From: Lachnospiraceae bacterium
Lineage (GTDB): Bacteria; Bacillota; Clostridia; Lachnospirales; Lachnospiraceae
Direction: 5' to 3'
DNA: 64,000 bases
Assembly (NCBI GenBank): GCA_029006155.1
Contig: JAQXGF010000094.1
Location: 1 to 64,000, forward strand
The position numbers were made by a program, and so were the translations under genes. This document shows positions 1 to 8,647 of the stretch, piece after piece. The stretch's first letter is position 1, and each line of letters opens with the position of its first letter. Below the pieces are notes generated by a model. It searched no databases and had not been told where the DNA came from. It saw only the letters and a program-made list of their open reading frames with translations.

Positions 1-177
1 GGCCACATCGGAGCCGACCTGATCACACTGGCCTCCATGCTCCGGATTCCGGTCACGATGCACAACGTACCGGAAGAAGCGATCTTCCGCCCGCACGTAT
101 GGGCATCCTTCGGGACAAAGGATCTGGAAGCGGCCGATCTGGCTGCGTGCCGGGCATATGGGCCGAGGTACCGCTAA
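1..177 (+). CDS. C-terminal fragment of a CDS truncated by the window edge, product unknown
   Basis: Frame 1 reads [58 protein letters not shown] with the stop at 175-177. Confidence 0.5.
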   Translation, partial: GHIGADLITLASMLRIPVTMHNVPEEAIFRPHVWASFGTKDLEAADLAACRAYGPRYR

Positions 178-235
178 AAAAGAAAGAAAAAGAACAGACA
201 GAGGGCGCAGGTTGCAATAGACCTGCGCCCGTGTT

Positions 236-1225
236 TTAGTCAATCAAATCATTCTGAAACCGCGACAGATGCTCATACGGCAGGATCAGCCGTCCGCGGT
301 AGAGGCCGCAGCCGTCGTTGATCAGGCTGTTGTTCATGGCGGAGAACATGTTGACATCGAGCTTGGAAAGGTCGAGCTGGAGCAGTTGCATGCCGCGCTC
401 GTAGGCTTCGTCGAAGTAGATGTTTTCTCCGACCGGAACGGCGTCTCTTCTGGCGCGCTCATTTTCCTGACGCTTTTCATAGCCGAGATGGTTGGCCGGG
501 CCGATTTCAGCGATGTCGTCCATACGTTTGGTGCGCAGCTGCACTTCCATGTAGGAGCGGGAGCTGTTGTCATAAAAGGTGATATGGAGCGACTGGTAGC
601 CGTAGACATTCTGTTCGCAGATGTAGTCCCGGTAATAGGGTCTGGCATCGTCGTTCAGCAGTGGAGAGGTGCTCTCCTTTACTCCATTTGCAGGCTCGAC
701 GGTGAAGCCGCGCTCTTCTAAGAAGGATGGAAGGACATTTGCGATCTCATACAGATACTTTAGTTCCTGCGCTTCCCGGTCTTCTTCGCGCTCTAAATGG
801 CAGCGCGGCATGGAAATGACGATCCGGTAGGCGATGAAATCCCGGAAACAGCTCAGACGGTTTTTCAGCTCTGAGAGCGGCGGATAGGTATCATGCTGTG
901 TATAATAATCGTAAATAAATTCGACGATATAGCCGTTGAATTTTTCTTCCGCCCGGATGAGGGACTTGATCCGCCCCTTGAATGTGAAGGCGAGGAAGGG
1001 ATATTCCCGTGCCATATATTTGTAGAACTCCCGGATCTGCTGCGACTGAGCAGTCAGGAAATCATTGTGTTCGAGCAGCTCCCGGATCTGGAGGAGAAAA
1101 TTGCAGTGCACAAGGTCGATCTCGTTGCGGGTCCTGCGTGCTTCTTTTCGTAAATCTTCAATGTATTTTTGCAGAATCCGGAGCAGAGTGTCTCCGGAGT
1201 AGAGGTAATCGTTTAGTGTAATCAT
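236..1225 (-). CDS. RelA/SpoT synthetase-domain protein (stand-alone (p)ppGpp synthetase-like)
   Basis: 329 aa; RIKSLIRAEEK, RDFIAYRIV and GYQSLHITF...MEVQLRTKRMDDIAEIGPANHLGYEKR motifs typical of the RelA/SpoT nucleotidyltransferase domain; no HD hydrolase or TGS/ACT regions. Confidence 0.75.
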   Translation of the reverse strand: MITLNDYLYSGDTLLRILQKYIEDLRKEARRTRNEIDLVHCNFLLQIRELLEHNDFLTAQSQQIREFYKYMAREYPFLAFTFKGRIKSLIRAEEKFNGYIVEFIYDYYTQHDTYPPLSELKNRLSCFRDFIAYRIVISMPRCHLEREEDREAQELKYLYEIANVLPSFLEERGFTVEPANGVKESTSPLLNDDARPYYRDYICEQNVYGYQSLHITFYDNSSRSYMEVQLRTKRMDDIAEIGPANHLGYEKRQENERARRDAVPVGENIYFDEAYERGMQLLQLDLSKLDVNMFSAMNNSLINDGCGLYRGRLILPYEHLSRFQNDLID

Positions 1226-1315
1226 AAGAGGAACTCCTGTTTTGAAATTTTCGTGGAGTAGTTATCCACCTAATCATTATTTTAGCAGAATTAAGGAGAA
1301 ACCCGCAAGTAGTTT

Positions 1316-1519
1316 TAACGAGCCAAGCAAGTCCCCTGCTTCAATTGCGCGGAGCAATAAGCAGTGGGTTGGGACTTGCTTGTATCAGGAGGAGTGCAAA
1401 CTCCTTCTGATAAGCTGCGAAGCAGCTGCTCGGTTATGACATATCATAAGGAGGGACCCGCTTGCGGGAGGATTCCTTATGATCCTACAAGTAGCGAAGC
1501 GGATTGCGAATATCTGCTT
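1316..1519 (+). repeat. R1 complex palindromic intergenic repeat, copy A (module 1 1316-1436, module 2 1437-1519)
   Basis: Near-identical to 1766-1970; nested inverted repeats TAACGAGC..GCTCGGTTA, CAAGCAAGTCCC..GGGACTTGCTTG, TATCAGGAGGAG..CTCCTTCTGATA, AGCTGCGAAGCAGCT, ATCATAAGGA..TCCTTATGAT. Confidence 0.85.
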
Positions 1520-1579
1520 TTAACCGAATCAAGCCACTCCTGATAAGCTGCGAAGCGGATTGCGAATATCCGCTTTGAC
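1520..1579 (+). repeat. R1 partial copy A2 (internally deleted)
   Basis: taaccgaatcaagccactcctgataagctgcgaagcggattgcgaatatccgctttgac; same modules as R1, large hairpin missing. Confidence 0.75.
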
Positions 1580-1593
1580 AAGAGAATAAACGA

Positions 1594-1622
1594 TTGACAA
1601 TGTATACCAGAATGACTATCAT
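1594..1622 (+). promoter_or_regulatory. Sigma-A-type promoter TTGACA-17-TATCAT
   Basis: TTGACA 1594-1599, 17-nt spacer, TATCAT 1617-1622. Confidence 0.5.
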
Positions 1623-1629
1623 TACGGTG

Positions 1630-1664
1630 AAAAGGCAGTTCTTTTAAAAGAGGCGCTGCCTTTT
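1630..1664 (+). terminator. Intrinsic terminator-like hairpin
   Basis: AAAAGGCAG ttcttttaaaagaggcg CTGCCTTTT followed by atgtatttt. Confidence 0.6.
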
Positions 1665-1765
1665 ATGTATTTTATCGTTACCACTTATCTCCGTAGCGTT
1701 GCTGCGGGGAGTGACGGCTGCGAGCAACGAGCCAGGTATGTTTCCGTTGTCCGCAGAGAAATATT

Positions 1766-2046
1766 TAACCGAATCAAGCAAGTCCCCTGCTTCAATTGCG
1801 CAAAGCAATAAGCAGTGGGTTGGGACTTGCTTGTATCAGGAGTGGTGCAAGCCACTCCTGATAAGCTGCGAAGCAGCATTCGGTTATGACATATCATAAG
1901 GAGGGACCCGCTTGCGGGAGGATTCCTTATGATCCTACAAGTAGCGAAGCGGATTGCGAATATCCACTTGACCCGAAGGAAGCAAGTAGCAAAGCCAGCC
2001 CCGTCAGCAGAGCAGCAGGGATGGAGTGCGAATATCCGCTTTGACC
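1766..2046 (+). repeat. R1 complex palindromic repeat, copy B with variant tail
   Basis: 1766-1970 matches copy A; the tail 1971-2046 carries caagtagcaaagccagcccc...gcagggatggagtgcgaatatccgctttgac, similar to 9581-9632. Confidence 0.85.
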
Positions 2047-2082
2047 TTGCAGCGCAAATTACAGAAAGATGAGGAATATATC

Positions 2083-2748
2083 ATGGAAAGACAGTTTCCG
2101 GAATTTTCAGCAGTATTATTTGATATGGATGGCGTGATCTTTGACACAGAGAAGGTCGTCATAGCATGTTGGCAGGAGGTGGCAAAAAAGTATGGGATCC
2201 CACATATCGAGGAGACTTGCCGGAAGTGCCTCGGGCTGAATCAGGAGGCGACGGTGCGCATTTTTCTGGATACCTATGGAGAGAATTTTCCATATGCGGC
2301 ATATAAGCAGGAAATGCGGGAACTGTTTTTCGGACCGTATTATGAGCAGAGTCTGACCGTGAAAAAAGGTGGCCGGGAGTTGCTCGCAGCTTTAAAGGGG
2401 GCGCACATTCCGGTCGCTCTGGCGACTTCGACAGCGCAGGCGAGCGTCTTAAAAGAGCTGCAGGACGCGGGTATTCGCGATTATTTCGATCAGGTCATCT
2501 GCGGCGATATGGTCAGCCACAGCAAGCCGCACCCGGAAATATTTCTCACCGCGTGCGCAGCGCTCGGAGCGCAGCCGGAAAAGACGATCGTGATCGAGGA
2601 TTCCTACAATGGCATTCGCGCTGCACACGCAGGCGGTATGATGCCCGTCATGGTGCCGGATCTGCTGCAGCCGACCGGGGAGATCGAACAGATGACGATG
2701 GCGGTGTGCGAGAGTTTGCTGGAAGTGAAGGAAAGAATGAGATTATAA
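2083..2748 (+). CDS. HAD-superfamily hydrolase (beta-phosphoglucomutase/phosphatase-like)
   Basis: MERQFPEFSAVLFDMDGVIFDTEKV (DxDG motif), KPHPEIFLTA, VIEDSYNGIRAAHAGGM; start trimmed from 2026 to 2083. Confidence 0.85.
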   Translation: MERQFPEFSAVLFDMDGVIFDTEKVVIACWQEVAKKYGIPHIEETCRKCLGLNQEATVRIFLDTYGENFPYAAYKQEMRELFFGPYYEQSLTVKKGGRELLAALKGAHIPVALATSTAQASVLKELQDAGIRDYFDQVICGDMVSHSKPHPEIFLTACAALGAQPEKTIVIEDSYNGIRAAHAGGMMPVMVPDLLQPTGEIEQMTMAVCESLLEVKERMRL

Positions 2749-2950
2749 AAATAAATAGTTGCATTTTCTTATAATTTATGTATAATTAAAGAGGATTATA
2801 AAAAAGGAAGGATGCTACATGTATAAAGTAGAAATTTGCAGTTTATCGTGTTTATGGAACTGCAATGACAGTAGAGCCTTTGATTTTAGAAAATGGTGAG
2901 TTCTCAATATAGGAACGATTGACAGGTGCATAATAATAACATATAATAAA

Positions 2951-2994
2951 TGTACTAAAAAGCGTACTGTTTTAGGTACAGAAAGAGGTATGGC
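2951..2994 (+). promoter_or_regulatory. Candidate autoregulatory operator of the yefM/yoeB-type pair
   Basis: tGTACtaaaaaGCGTACtgttttaGGTACA: repeated GTAC-core half-sites just upstream of the antitoxin gene. Confidence 0.45.
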
Positions 2995-3297
2995 ATGATA
3001 GCAACAAGACAAATGGATATTAGAGCCAACTTAAAGAAATATTTTGATTATGCCTTTAATGGTGAACCGGTAATCGTTTCACGTAAAGAAAATAAAAATG
3101 TTGTAGTTATTTCTGAAAAGGAATACAATGATTTGCTAAAAGCAAAAAGGAATGCGGAATACCTTGAAAAACTGGCCAGAAGTCATGAGGAACTCGAACA
3201 GGGCAAAACCATTTCTTTTTCCATGGAAGAGCTGAAAGCAATGGAAAGTGATAACTGGAAGCCAACACAGAAAATTATAGATTTTATGGGAAAGTAG
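2995..3297 (+). CDS. yefM: YefM/Phd-family antitoxin
   Basis: MIATRQMDIRANLKKYFDYAFNGEPVIVSRKENKNVVVISEKEYNDL; small gene upstream of a YoeB-like ORF. Confidence 0.85.
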   Translation: MIATRQMDIRANLKKYFDYAFNGEPVIVSRKENKNVVVISEKEYNDLLKAKRNAEYLEKLARSHEELEQGKTISFSMEELKAMESDNWKPTQKIIDFMGK

Positions 3298-3300
3298 CAT

Positions 3301-3564
3301 ATGAATGATTTCACTTTTACGACACAGGGGTTTCAGGACTATTTATACTGGCAGGTGCAGGATAGAAAGACATTAAAGAAAATTAATGTACTTTTGGAAG
3401 ATATAAAGCGTAATGGGGCATTGACTGGAATCAGAAAGCCGGAGAAATTAAAGAATCGTCCTGAATATTCGAGGAGAATAGACGAATATAACAGATTAGT
3501 ATATGAGATAGATGAATTGCAGAACATCAAAATTATTTCTTGTAAGGGACATTATGAAGACTAG
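3301..3564 (+). CDS. yoeB: Txe/YoeB-family mRNA interferase toxin
   Basis: 87 aa; FTTQGFQDYLYWQVQDRKTLKKINVLLEDIKRN...GIRKPEKLKN...YSRRIDEYNRLVYEI...IISCKGHYED. Confidence 0.9.
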   Translation: MNDFTFTTQGFQDYLYWQVQDRKTLKKINVLLEDIKRNGALTGIRKPEKLKNRPEYSRRIDEYNRLVYEIDELQNIKIISCKGHYED

Positions 3565-3721
3565 AATAAAAATGCTGTGACTTTTGGTATTTGTTCAGAT
3601 GCGATTGTGGCAGGAGTGCGCATGAAAAGTGATAACTGAATCGTGCCACACTTAGAGAGGCCCATGTCAGCAAATGCCTTATCTGGCATGCAGCGGAAGA
3701 TTGCATGCCTGCTCCGAACAT

Positions 3722-3759
3722 AAAAAAGACCGGAAACCTTGATTTTATCAGTGTTTCCA
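3722..3759 (-). terminator. Terminator downstream of tRNA-Pro copy 1
   Basis: GGAAAC/GTTTCC stem followed on the minus strand by GGTCTTTTTTA. Confidence 0.6.
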
Positions 3760-3776
3760 GCAATTTTTGTAAGGAG

Positions 3777-3850
3777 TCGATGCGACAGGATTTGAACCTG
3801 CGACCTCTGCGTCCCGAACGCAGCGCTCTACCAAGCTGAGCCACGCATCG
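3777..3850 (-). tRNA. tRNA-Pro (anticodon CGG)
   Basis: Minus strand CGATGCG TG GCTC AGCTTGGTA GAGC G CTGCG TTCGGGA CGCAG AGGTC GCAGG TTCAAAT CCTGT CGCATCG A; complete cloverleaf, anticodon CGG. Confidence 0.95.
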
Positions 3851-3875
3851 ATATATAATTGTAAAGCAGTTTGAT

Positions 3876-3913
3876 TGAAAAAGACCGGAAACTAAAAACT
3901 TAAATGTTTCCGG
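3876..3913 (-). terminator. Terminator downstream of tRNA-Pro copy 2
   Basis: CCGGAAAC...GTTTCCGG stem followed on the minus strand by TCTTTTTC. Confidence 0.65.
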
Positions 3914-3929
3914 TGCCCCTGCCAAGGAG

Positions 3930-4003
3930 TCGATGCGACAGGATTTGAACCTGCGACCTCTGCGTCCCGAACGCAGCGCTCTACCAAGCTGAGCCACGCA
4001 TCG
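3930..4003 (-). tRNA. tRNA-Pro (anticodon CGG), second copy
   Basis: Identical 74-nt tRNA sequence to 3777-3850. Confidence 0.95.
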
Positions 4004-4314
4004 ATAATAATTGTGAAGCACTCTGTGTTTCAGCCTGTTTAGTATAGCATTGGAAACTCAAAAATGCAAGCGCTTTTTTTGAAAAAACTTAAAGTTTTTC
4101 TATTTTCAGGAAAAAGTGATAAAATCAGAAAATTTATAAAGAGCAAAGAAGTAAAGTATTTGAAAAATATGTAGAAAGCAGAGCAGTAATTCCTGACGGT
4201 TCTATCGGAATATGTTAAAATAGAGTGGATGAATGTGCCGGGCGAAAATACAGAAGGAACCGCGGGGACAGCGGGGGGAAACGTGATAACAAAAATGAAA
4301 GCAGGAGGGGTGAC

Positions 4315-5718
4315 ATGCAATATTATCTGGCAATTGACATTGGGGCATCCAGCGGACGGCATGTGCTGGGCTGGATCAAGGATGGAAAGCTTCGGCTGGA
4401 AGAGGTGTATCGGTTTGAGAACGGGATGCAAAAGAAGGACGGGCATCTCATATGGGATACGAAGCGGCTGTTTGCAGAGATCCTGACGGGGATGAGGCGC
4501 TGCAAGGAGATCGGAAAGATTCCGGCGAGCGTCGGTGTCGATACGTGGGCGGTGGATTATGTACTGCTTGACGAGAAGGAGGAACTGCTCGGGGAGGCAT
4601 ATGGCTACCGGGATAGCCGTACGCAGGGGATGGATGAGCTGGTGTACCAGCATATTCCAGAGGCGGAACTGTATGCCATTACCGGGATTCAGAAGCAGCC
4701 ATTTAATACGATCTACCAGCTGATGGCGGTGAAACAGCAGCACCCGGAATATCTGAAGCAGGCGAGGACGTTTCTGATGCTTCCGGACTATTTTCATTTT
4801 CTGCTGATGGGTAAAAAGGTGCAGGAGTATACGAACGCTACGTCGACTCAGCTCGTAAACGCGCATACAAACGAGTGGGATCGGGCGCTTTTGAGACGGC
4901 TGGGATATCCGGAAAAGCTGTTTGGAGCGCTTGCGATGCCGGGAACGACCGTTGGATGGCTGAAAAAAGAGATCGAAGCGGAAGTCGGCTATGCGTGTCA
5001 GGTTGTGCTTCCGGCGACGCATGACACGGGTTCAGCAGTGCTGGCAGTGCCGTCGCAAAAGGAGGATACGCTGTATATCAGCTCCGGTACCTGGTCCTTG
5101 ATCGGTGTGGAGCAGAAGGAGCCGATCTGTACGGAGGCGAGCCGACAGGCGAATTTTACAAATGAAGGCGGCTATGCATACCGGTATCGCTATTTGAAAA
5201 ATATCATGGGGCTGTGGATGATCCAGTCGGTGCGGCGGGAACTGCCGGAGCACTATTCGTTTTCGGAGCTCTGCGATCTGGCGAGGGAGAGTCAGACATT
5301 TCCATCGCGGGTGGATGTCAATGCGGATGTATTTCTCGCACCGGAGTCAATGACGGAAGCGATTCAGCAGGAATGTGCACGTACCATGCAGCCAATGCCA
5401 CAGACGCCGGGTGAGCTGGCGGCAGTCATTTACCAGAGTCTGGCAGAGAGCTATGCGGCGGCGATCAAAGAGCTGGAGCAGCTGACTGATACCCATTACG
5501 AGGAGATCCACATCGTAGGTGGCGGAAGCAATGCGGCGTACTTAAATGAGCTGACGGCAGAAAAATCCGGCCTGCGTGTGCTGGCCGGCCCGGCAGAGGC
5601 GACGGCGATCGGCAATCTCGCGGCACAGATGATTGCGGCGGGAGTGTTTGCAGATTACCGGGAAGCGCGGACATGCATTCTACAGTCTTGTGAGATGAAG
5701 TATTACGGGGAAAGTTAA
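4315..5718 (+). CDS. rhaB: Rhamnulokinase
   Basis: MQYYLAIDIGASSGRHVLGWIKDGKL...VGVDTWAVDYVLLD...HDTGSAVLAVP...SSGTWSLIGVE; adjacent to rhaA and rhaD; RBS-spaced ATG at 4315. Confidence 0.93.
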   Translation: MQYYLAIDIGASSGRHVLGWIKDGKLRLEEVYRFENGMQKKDGHLIWDTKRLFAEILTGMRRCKEIGKIPASVGVDTWAVDYVLLDEKEELLGEAYGYRDSRTQGMDELVYQHIPEAELYAITGIQKQPFNTIYQLMAVKQQHPEYLKQARTFLMLPDYFHFLLMGKKVQEYTNATSTQLVNAHTNEWDRALLRRLGYPEKLFGALAMPGTTVGWLKKEIEAEVGYACQVVLPATHDTGSAVLAVPSQKEDTLYISSGTWSLIGVEQKEPICTEASRQANFTNEGGYAYRYRYLKNIMGLWMIQSVRRELPEHYSFSELCDLARESQTFPSRVDVNADVFLAPESMTEAIQQECARTMQPMPQTPGELAAVIYQSLAESYAAAIKELEQLTDTHYEEIHIVGGGSNAAYLNELTAEKSGLRVLAGPAEATAIGNLAAQMIAAGVFADYREARTCILQSCEMKYYGES

Positions 5719-5735
5719 AGTGGATATTTGCAATT

Positions 5736-5824
5736 TAACCGAATCAAGCCACTCCTGATAAGCTGCGAAGCAGCTATTCGGTTAATGAGCAAGTAGCGAA
5801 GCGGATTGCGAATATCCGCTTGAC
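5736..5824 (+). repeat. R1 repeat, copy C, in the rhaB-rhaA intergenic gap
   Basis: taaccgaatcaagccactcctgataagctgcgaagcagctattcggttaatgagcaagtagcgaagcggattgcgaatatccgcttgac. Confidence 0.85.
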
Positions 5825-5933
5825 ATAACGCTTCCAATGAGAAAGGACAGGCGGAATATTCACTGAAAGTTCGTGAACGTTACAGTTTTATAAAGGCAAA
5901 AGCCTATGAAAAAAGAAAGTGGGGACAGATACG

Positions 5934-7190
5934 ATGACAACAACCGAACGCTACGAAGCGGCAAAAGAACTTTACAAGGAGATTGGCGTCGATACCGATG
6001 CGGCGCTGGAGACATTGAAGAACATTCCGATTTCTCTGCACTGCTGGCAGGGAGACGATGTCGGCGGATTTGACCAGAGAGGCCCACTGACCGGAGGAAT
6101 CCAGGCGACCGGAAATTATCCGGGAAAGGCACGGACACCGGAGGAGCTGATGGCAGATATCGATGAGGTGCTGGCACTCGCACCGGGGGCGGCCAAACTG
6201 AATTTGCATGCCTCCTATGCGATTTTTAAGGACGGGGAATTTGCAGACCGGGATGCGCTGCTTCCGGAGCACTTTTCAAAATGGGTGGAGTTTGCCCGCG
6301 AGCGTGGACTGGGGCTGGACTTTAATCCGACGCTGTTTTCGCATCCGATGGTAAAGGACAACCTGACCTTATCCAGCCCGGATGAGGAGGTACGAGCCTT
6401 CTGGATCCGGCACTGTCAGGCGTGTATTAGGATCTCTGAATATTTTGCAAAGGAACTGGGACAGCCCTGCCTGATGAATATCTGGATTCCGGATGGGTAT
6501 AAGGATATTCCGGCGGACCGGCTGTCACCGCGGGCAAGATTCAAAGAGGCACTTGATCAGATCCTTTCGATCCCTTATGATAAAGAAAACGTGCTCGTCA
6601 GCCTTGAATCGAAAGTATTTGGCATCGGACTGGAGTCCTATACGGTCGGTTCTTCTGAATTTACGGTCAATTATGCGGCAAGCCGCGGGATCCTTCTACT
6701 GATGGATAATGGCCATTATCATCCGACAGAGGTCGTATCAGATAAAATTTCTTCGATGCTGCTGTTTTTCCCGAAGTTGGCCTTACATGTCACAAGACCG
6801 GTGCGCTGGGATTCAGACCATGTCGTATTATTTGACGATGAGACGAAAGAGATCGCAAAAGAGATCGTGCGGAACGATGCGCTGGACCGGGTGCTGATCG
6901 GGCTGGACTTTTTCGATGCGAGCATCAACCGGATCGCGGCGTGGACGGTCGGCATGCGCAGTATGAGAAAAGCGCTGCTCTATGCGCTGCTTTGCCCGAA
7001 TGCACATCTGACGACGCTTCAGCAGGAAGGAAGGCTGACCGAGGTACTGATGCTGCAGGAGGAATTAAAGACGATGCCGTTTGGGGCAGTATGGGATCGG
7101 TTCTGCGAAAGCTGTGGCGCACCGGTGCGCAGTGCGTGGTATGAGAAGGTACAGGCGTATGAGAAGGACGTGCTGGTGAAACGTATCTAA
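5934..7190 (+). CDS. rhaA: L-rhamnose isomerase
   Basis: [47 protein letters not shown]...[16 protein letters not shown]...DNGHYHPTE. Confidence 0.95.
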   Translation: MTTTERYEAAKELYKEIGVDTDAALETLKNIPISLHCWQGDDVGGFDQRGPLTGGIQATGNYPGKARTPEELMADIDEVLALAPGAAKLNLHASYAIFKDGEFADRDALLPEHFSKWVEFARERGLGLDFNPTLFSHPMVKDNLTLSSPDEEVRAFWIRHCQACIRISEYFAKELGQPCLMNIWIPDGYKDIPADRLSPRARFKEALDQILSIPYDKENVLVSLESKVFGIGLESYTVGSSEFTVNYAASRGILLLMDNGHYHPTEVVSDKISSMLLFFPKLALHVTRPVRWDSDHVVLFDDETKEIAKEIVRNDALDRVLIGLDFFDASINRIAAWTVGMRSMRKALLYALLCPNAHLTTLQQEGRLTEVLMLQEELKTMPFGAVWDRFCESCGAPVRSAWYEKVQAYEKDVLVKRI

Positions 7191-7204
7191 ACAGGAGGAT
7201 TGTT

Positions 7205-8050
7205 ATGGAAATCACAGAAATCAGCTTTGTCCGGGGCTTTATCCGGATGTGCAATGATGGTTGGGAACAGGGCTGGCATGAGCGCAACGGAGGAAATCTT
7301 TCCTACCGCTTAAAGCCGGAAGAGGTGGAGGAAGTCCGTCCGTTCCTTCAAATGGACGGTGAGTGGAAGGAGATCGGGACACGTGTGCCGAAGCTGGCCG
7401 GAGAATATTTTATGGTGACTGGAAGTGGAAAATATTTCAGGAATGTAATCCTTGATCCGGCGGATTCAGCCTGCATTCTGGAAGTCGATGAGACAGGAAA
7501 CAAATACCGTATCTGCTGGGGACTGGTGCATGGCGGGCGCCCGACGAGTGAGCTGCCGAGCCATCTGATGAACCATGAGGTAAAAAAAGAAGTGTCCGGA
7601 GGGAAGCATCGGGTCATTTACCATGCGCATCCGGCAAATGTGATCGCGCTGACGTTTGTGCTGCCACTTACGGATGAAGTATTTACGCGGGAACTATGGG
7701 AGATGGCGACGGAGTGTCCGGTCGTATTTCCATCCGGGATCGGTGTCGTCGGCTGGATGGTGCCGGGCGGAAGAGAGATCGCGGTGGCGACCAGTGAGCT
7801 GATGAAGCAGTACGATGTCGCGATCTGGGCACATCACGGCATGTTCTGTTCCGGAGAGGATTTCGATCTGACGTTTGGCCTGATGCATACGGTGGAGAAG
7901 GCGGCGGAAATTCTCGTCAAGGTCTATTCTATGACCGGTGTGAAGCGCCAGACGATCACACCGCAGGACTTCCGTGACCTGGCGCGGGACTTCCACGTGA
8001 CCCTGCCGGAGAAGTTTCTCTACGAAAAAAACAGTCCGGAGCGTCCGTAG
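7205..8050 (+). CDS. rhaD: Rhamnulose-1-phosphate aldolase
   Basis: GWHERNGGNLSYRL...HGGRPTSELPSHL...VIYHAHPANVIALTF...WAHHGMFCSGEDFDLTFGLMHTVEKAAEI. Confidence 0.94.
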   Translation: MEITEISFVRGFIRMCNDGWEQGWHERNGGNLSYRLKPEEVEEVRPFLQMDGEWKEIGTRVPKLAGEYFMVTGSGKYFRNVILDPADSACILEVDETGNKYRICWGLVHGGRPTSELPSHLMNHEVKKEVSGGKHRVIYHAHPANVIALTFVLPLTDEVFTRELWEMATECPVVFPSGIGVVGWMVPGGREIAVATSELMKQYDVAIWAHHGMFCSGEDFDLTFGLMHTVEKAAEILVKVYSMTGVKRQTITPQDFRDLARDFHVTLPEKFLYEKNSPERP

Positions 8051-8140
8051 CAGATGCCGCCTCCAGGATGATTGACAGCAGAAAGACGGTTATGTTAGAA
8101 TCTCACCAGTGGCGAAAGGAAGTCAAATAAAATTGGAGGA

Positions 8141-8638
8141 GTGCATATGAACAGCATGGTACAGGCATATACAGAAGAAGATCTTCCGGAGATGGTCCGG
8201 ATCTGGAATGAGGTCGTGGAGGACGGTGTGGCATTTCCACAGGAGGAACTGCTCGATCTTGAGAGCGGACGTGCTTTCTTTGCGGCCCAGACCTACAGCG
8301 CGGTAGCGAAAGATTCAGAGAGCGGGAAGGTATACGGGCTTTATATTTTGCATCCAAATAATGTCGGACGGTGCGGGCATATCGCAAATGCGAGCTATGC
8401 GGTGTCGCGTGACACACGCGGGCTGCATATCGGGGAAAAACTGGTATCGGATTGCCTTGTGCAGGCGAAGAAACATGGATTTTTGATCCTGCAGTTTAAC
8501 GCAGTGGTAGCGACGAACATCCATGCGCGTCATCTGTATGAGCGGCTCGGATTTCTTCCGCTCGGGACGATCCCGAAGGGCTTTCGCATGAAAGACGGCC
8601 ATTATGAAGATATCTGTCCGTATTACCACGAGCTGTAA
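8141..8638 (+). CDS. GNAT-family N-acetyltransferase
   Basis: GHIANASYAVSRDTRGLHIGEKLVSDCLVQAKKHGFLILQFNAVVATNIHARHLYERLGF. Confidence 0.85.
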   Translation: MHMNSMVQAYTEEDLPEMVRIWNEVVEDGVAFPQEELLDLESGRAFFAAQTYSAVAKDSESGKVYGLYILHPNNVGRCGHIANASYAVSRDTRGLHIGEKLVSDCLVQAKKHGFLILQFNAVVATNIHARHLYERLGFLPLGTIPKGFRMKDGHYEDICPYYHEL

Positions 8639-8647
8639 GGAGGACAC

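Noticed and set aside
1574-1580. TTGACA at the 3' end of R1 copies as a portable -35 promoter box
   Set aside because: No consistent -10 at 16-18 bp in copies B, C and E; in E the ATG is only 16 nt downstream
1242-1899. Small ORFs 1242-1439 and 1699-1899 sharing SPASIA.SNKQWVGTCLYQE.CK.LLISCEAA
   Set aside because: The similarity is due to the R1 DNA repeat; hairpin symmetry and lack of independent coding signals argue against a protein family
1316-2046. R1 array as a CRISPR
   Set aside because: Only two long copies, repeat units over 200 bp with internal palindromes, no regular unique spacers, no cas genes
2815-2945. Possible gene remnant MYKVEICSLSCLWN.../...GTAMTVEPLILENGEFSI upstream of yefM
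   Set aside because: Short, frame-shifted, no recognisable family
3533-4021. ORF encoding YRCVAQLGRALRSGRRGRRFKSCRID (twice)
   Set aside because: Translation of the two tRNA-Pro genes on the same strand; a well-known spurious ORF type
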